From the NCBI GenBank assembly GCA_026710565.1, contig JAPOQV010000161.1, forward strand, positions 1-6,904: DNA of 6,904 bases. The letters run 5' to 3'. This stretch comes from Spirochaetaceae bacterium (GTDB lineage Bacteria > Spirochaetota > Spirochaetia > SZUA-6 > Bin103). Under the pieces are notes generated by a model. The model searched no databases, was not told where the DNA came from, and worked only from the letters and a program-made list of their open reading frames with translations. Each line of letters begins with the position of its first letter. Position 1 is the stretch's first letter. Made by a program: the position numbers and the translations under genes. Below are positions 6,723 to 6,904 of this stretch, piece by piece.

Positions 6723-6734
6723 CCGGCTGCCGGT
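6706..6734 (+). terminator. Perfect 12-bp hairpin spanning the stop codon of the 603-residue gene
   Basis: ACCGGCAGCCGG (6706-6717) and CCGGCTGCCGGT (6723-6734) are exact reverse complements separated by TCTAG, which contains the TAG stop (6720-6722). The RNA stem would be very stable (11 G/C or C/G-dominated pairs plus the closing A-U). No U-run follows (TGTGCC comes next), so it is not a textbook intrinsic terminator. It could work without a U tract, or protect the 3' end. Confidence 0.55.
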
Positions 6735-6904
6735 TGTGCCGGCGAAACCGGTGTAATCGAGCCGGGGACGCCCGTATGGCGGGGGCCCCCCGGGGCGGCA
6801 TGGCTCGGGGGGGGGCGATCCGTTCCGGGACCCTTCCCTTTCAAGAACACCACGGCCGGCGCGGACCCCTTGCACCACCTCCGGCGCTCGGGGAAATTCG
6901 CGGC
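6735..6904. other. Extremely G/C-rich tail with nested inverted repeats and no convincing gene
   Basis: A secondary weak hairpin (CCGG, loop CGAAA, CCGG) follows the main one. CGAGCC (6758-6763) and GGCTCG (6802-6807) can pair around an inner segment that contains GGGGGCCCCC (6781-6790). Nine G in a row follow at 6807-6815. From about 6800 a short frame is open to the window edge in more than one phase, but none has an RBS or recognisable family pattern. I treat the stretch as intergenic. Confidence 0.45.

Noticed and set aside
6803..6904. Possible start of another plus-strand gene at the right edge
   Set aside because: Short open frames exist but begin in the G-run region without an RBS, and the translations are not recognisable. 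There is too little sequence to call a gene.
1..6904. CRISPR array, tRNA, insertion sequence or phage attachment site
   Set aside because: No regularly spaced repeats, no cloverleaf-like segment, no transposase motif and no paired terminal repeats with target duplication were seen.

Overview
The window comes from a high-GC bacterial genome. By eye the protein-coding parts run from the mid-60s to about 70 percent G+C, with strong G/C at third codon positions, which is why long antisense shadow reading frames are common. There is no rRNA, tRNA or other taxonomic marker. The mix of genes (a lipoprotein with an FxLYD-like domain, an oxidoreductase remnant of the Gfo/Idh/MocA type, and large soluble proteins that look glycan-related) resembles environmental or host-associated high-GC bacteria, such as uncultured spirochaete-like, planctomycete-like or poribacterial lineages. 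That placement is an impression, not a demonstration.

Layout, left to right. Bases 1-320 hold a decayed minus-strand remnant of a Gfo/Idh/MocA oxidoreductase, with an in-frame upstream stop, at least one frameshift and no N-terminal NAD-binding part. A short intergenic stretch leads to a plus-strand lipoprotein gene (478-1437). It encodes a signal peptide with lipobox, a Pro/Asp-rich tether carrying a 27-nt duplication, an FxLYD-like beta domain, a second Pro-rich linker and a six-cysteine C-terminal domain whose base composition is clearly lower in GC. Converging on it, 22 bases away, is a minus-strand gene (1460-3397, possibly up to 3502) that carries a whole two-component system in one soluble polypeptide: GAF sensor, HisKA, HATPase, receiver and OmpR-type winged helix. 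Its ATP-binding N-box and G1-box depart from consensus.

Divergent from the kinase gene is a plus-strand pair separated by only 19 bases. One (3614-4891) is a 425-residue beta-propeller protein with FG-GAP/DxDGDG calcium-type loops and PQQ-like DG...W strands. The other (4911-6722) is a 603-residue, aromatic-rich, helical protein that looks like an (alpha/alpha) toroid with a C-terminal beta domain. Neither shows a signal peptide, so both probably act in the cytoplasm. A perfect 12-bp inverted repeat spans the stop codon of the second gene and probably ends or protects the transcript. The last 170 bases are extremely G/C-rich, hairpin-prone and without a convincing gene.

Working picture (inference): the single-chain regulator may control the divergent propeller/toroid pair and itself through the roughly 220-base shared upstream region. 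The pair may process a carbohydrate or similar ligand. The lipoprotein belongs to the envelope and has no obvious functional link to the rest.
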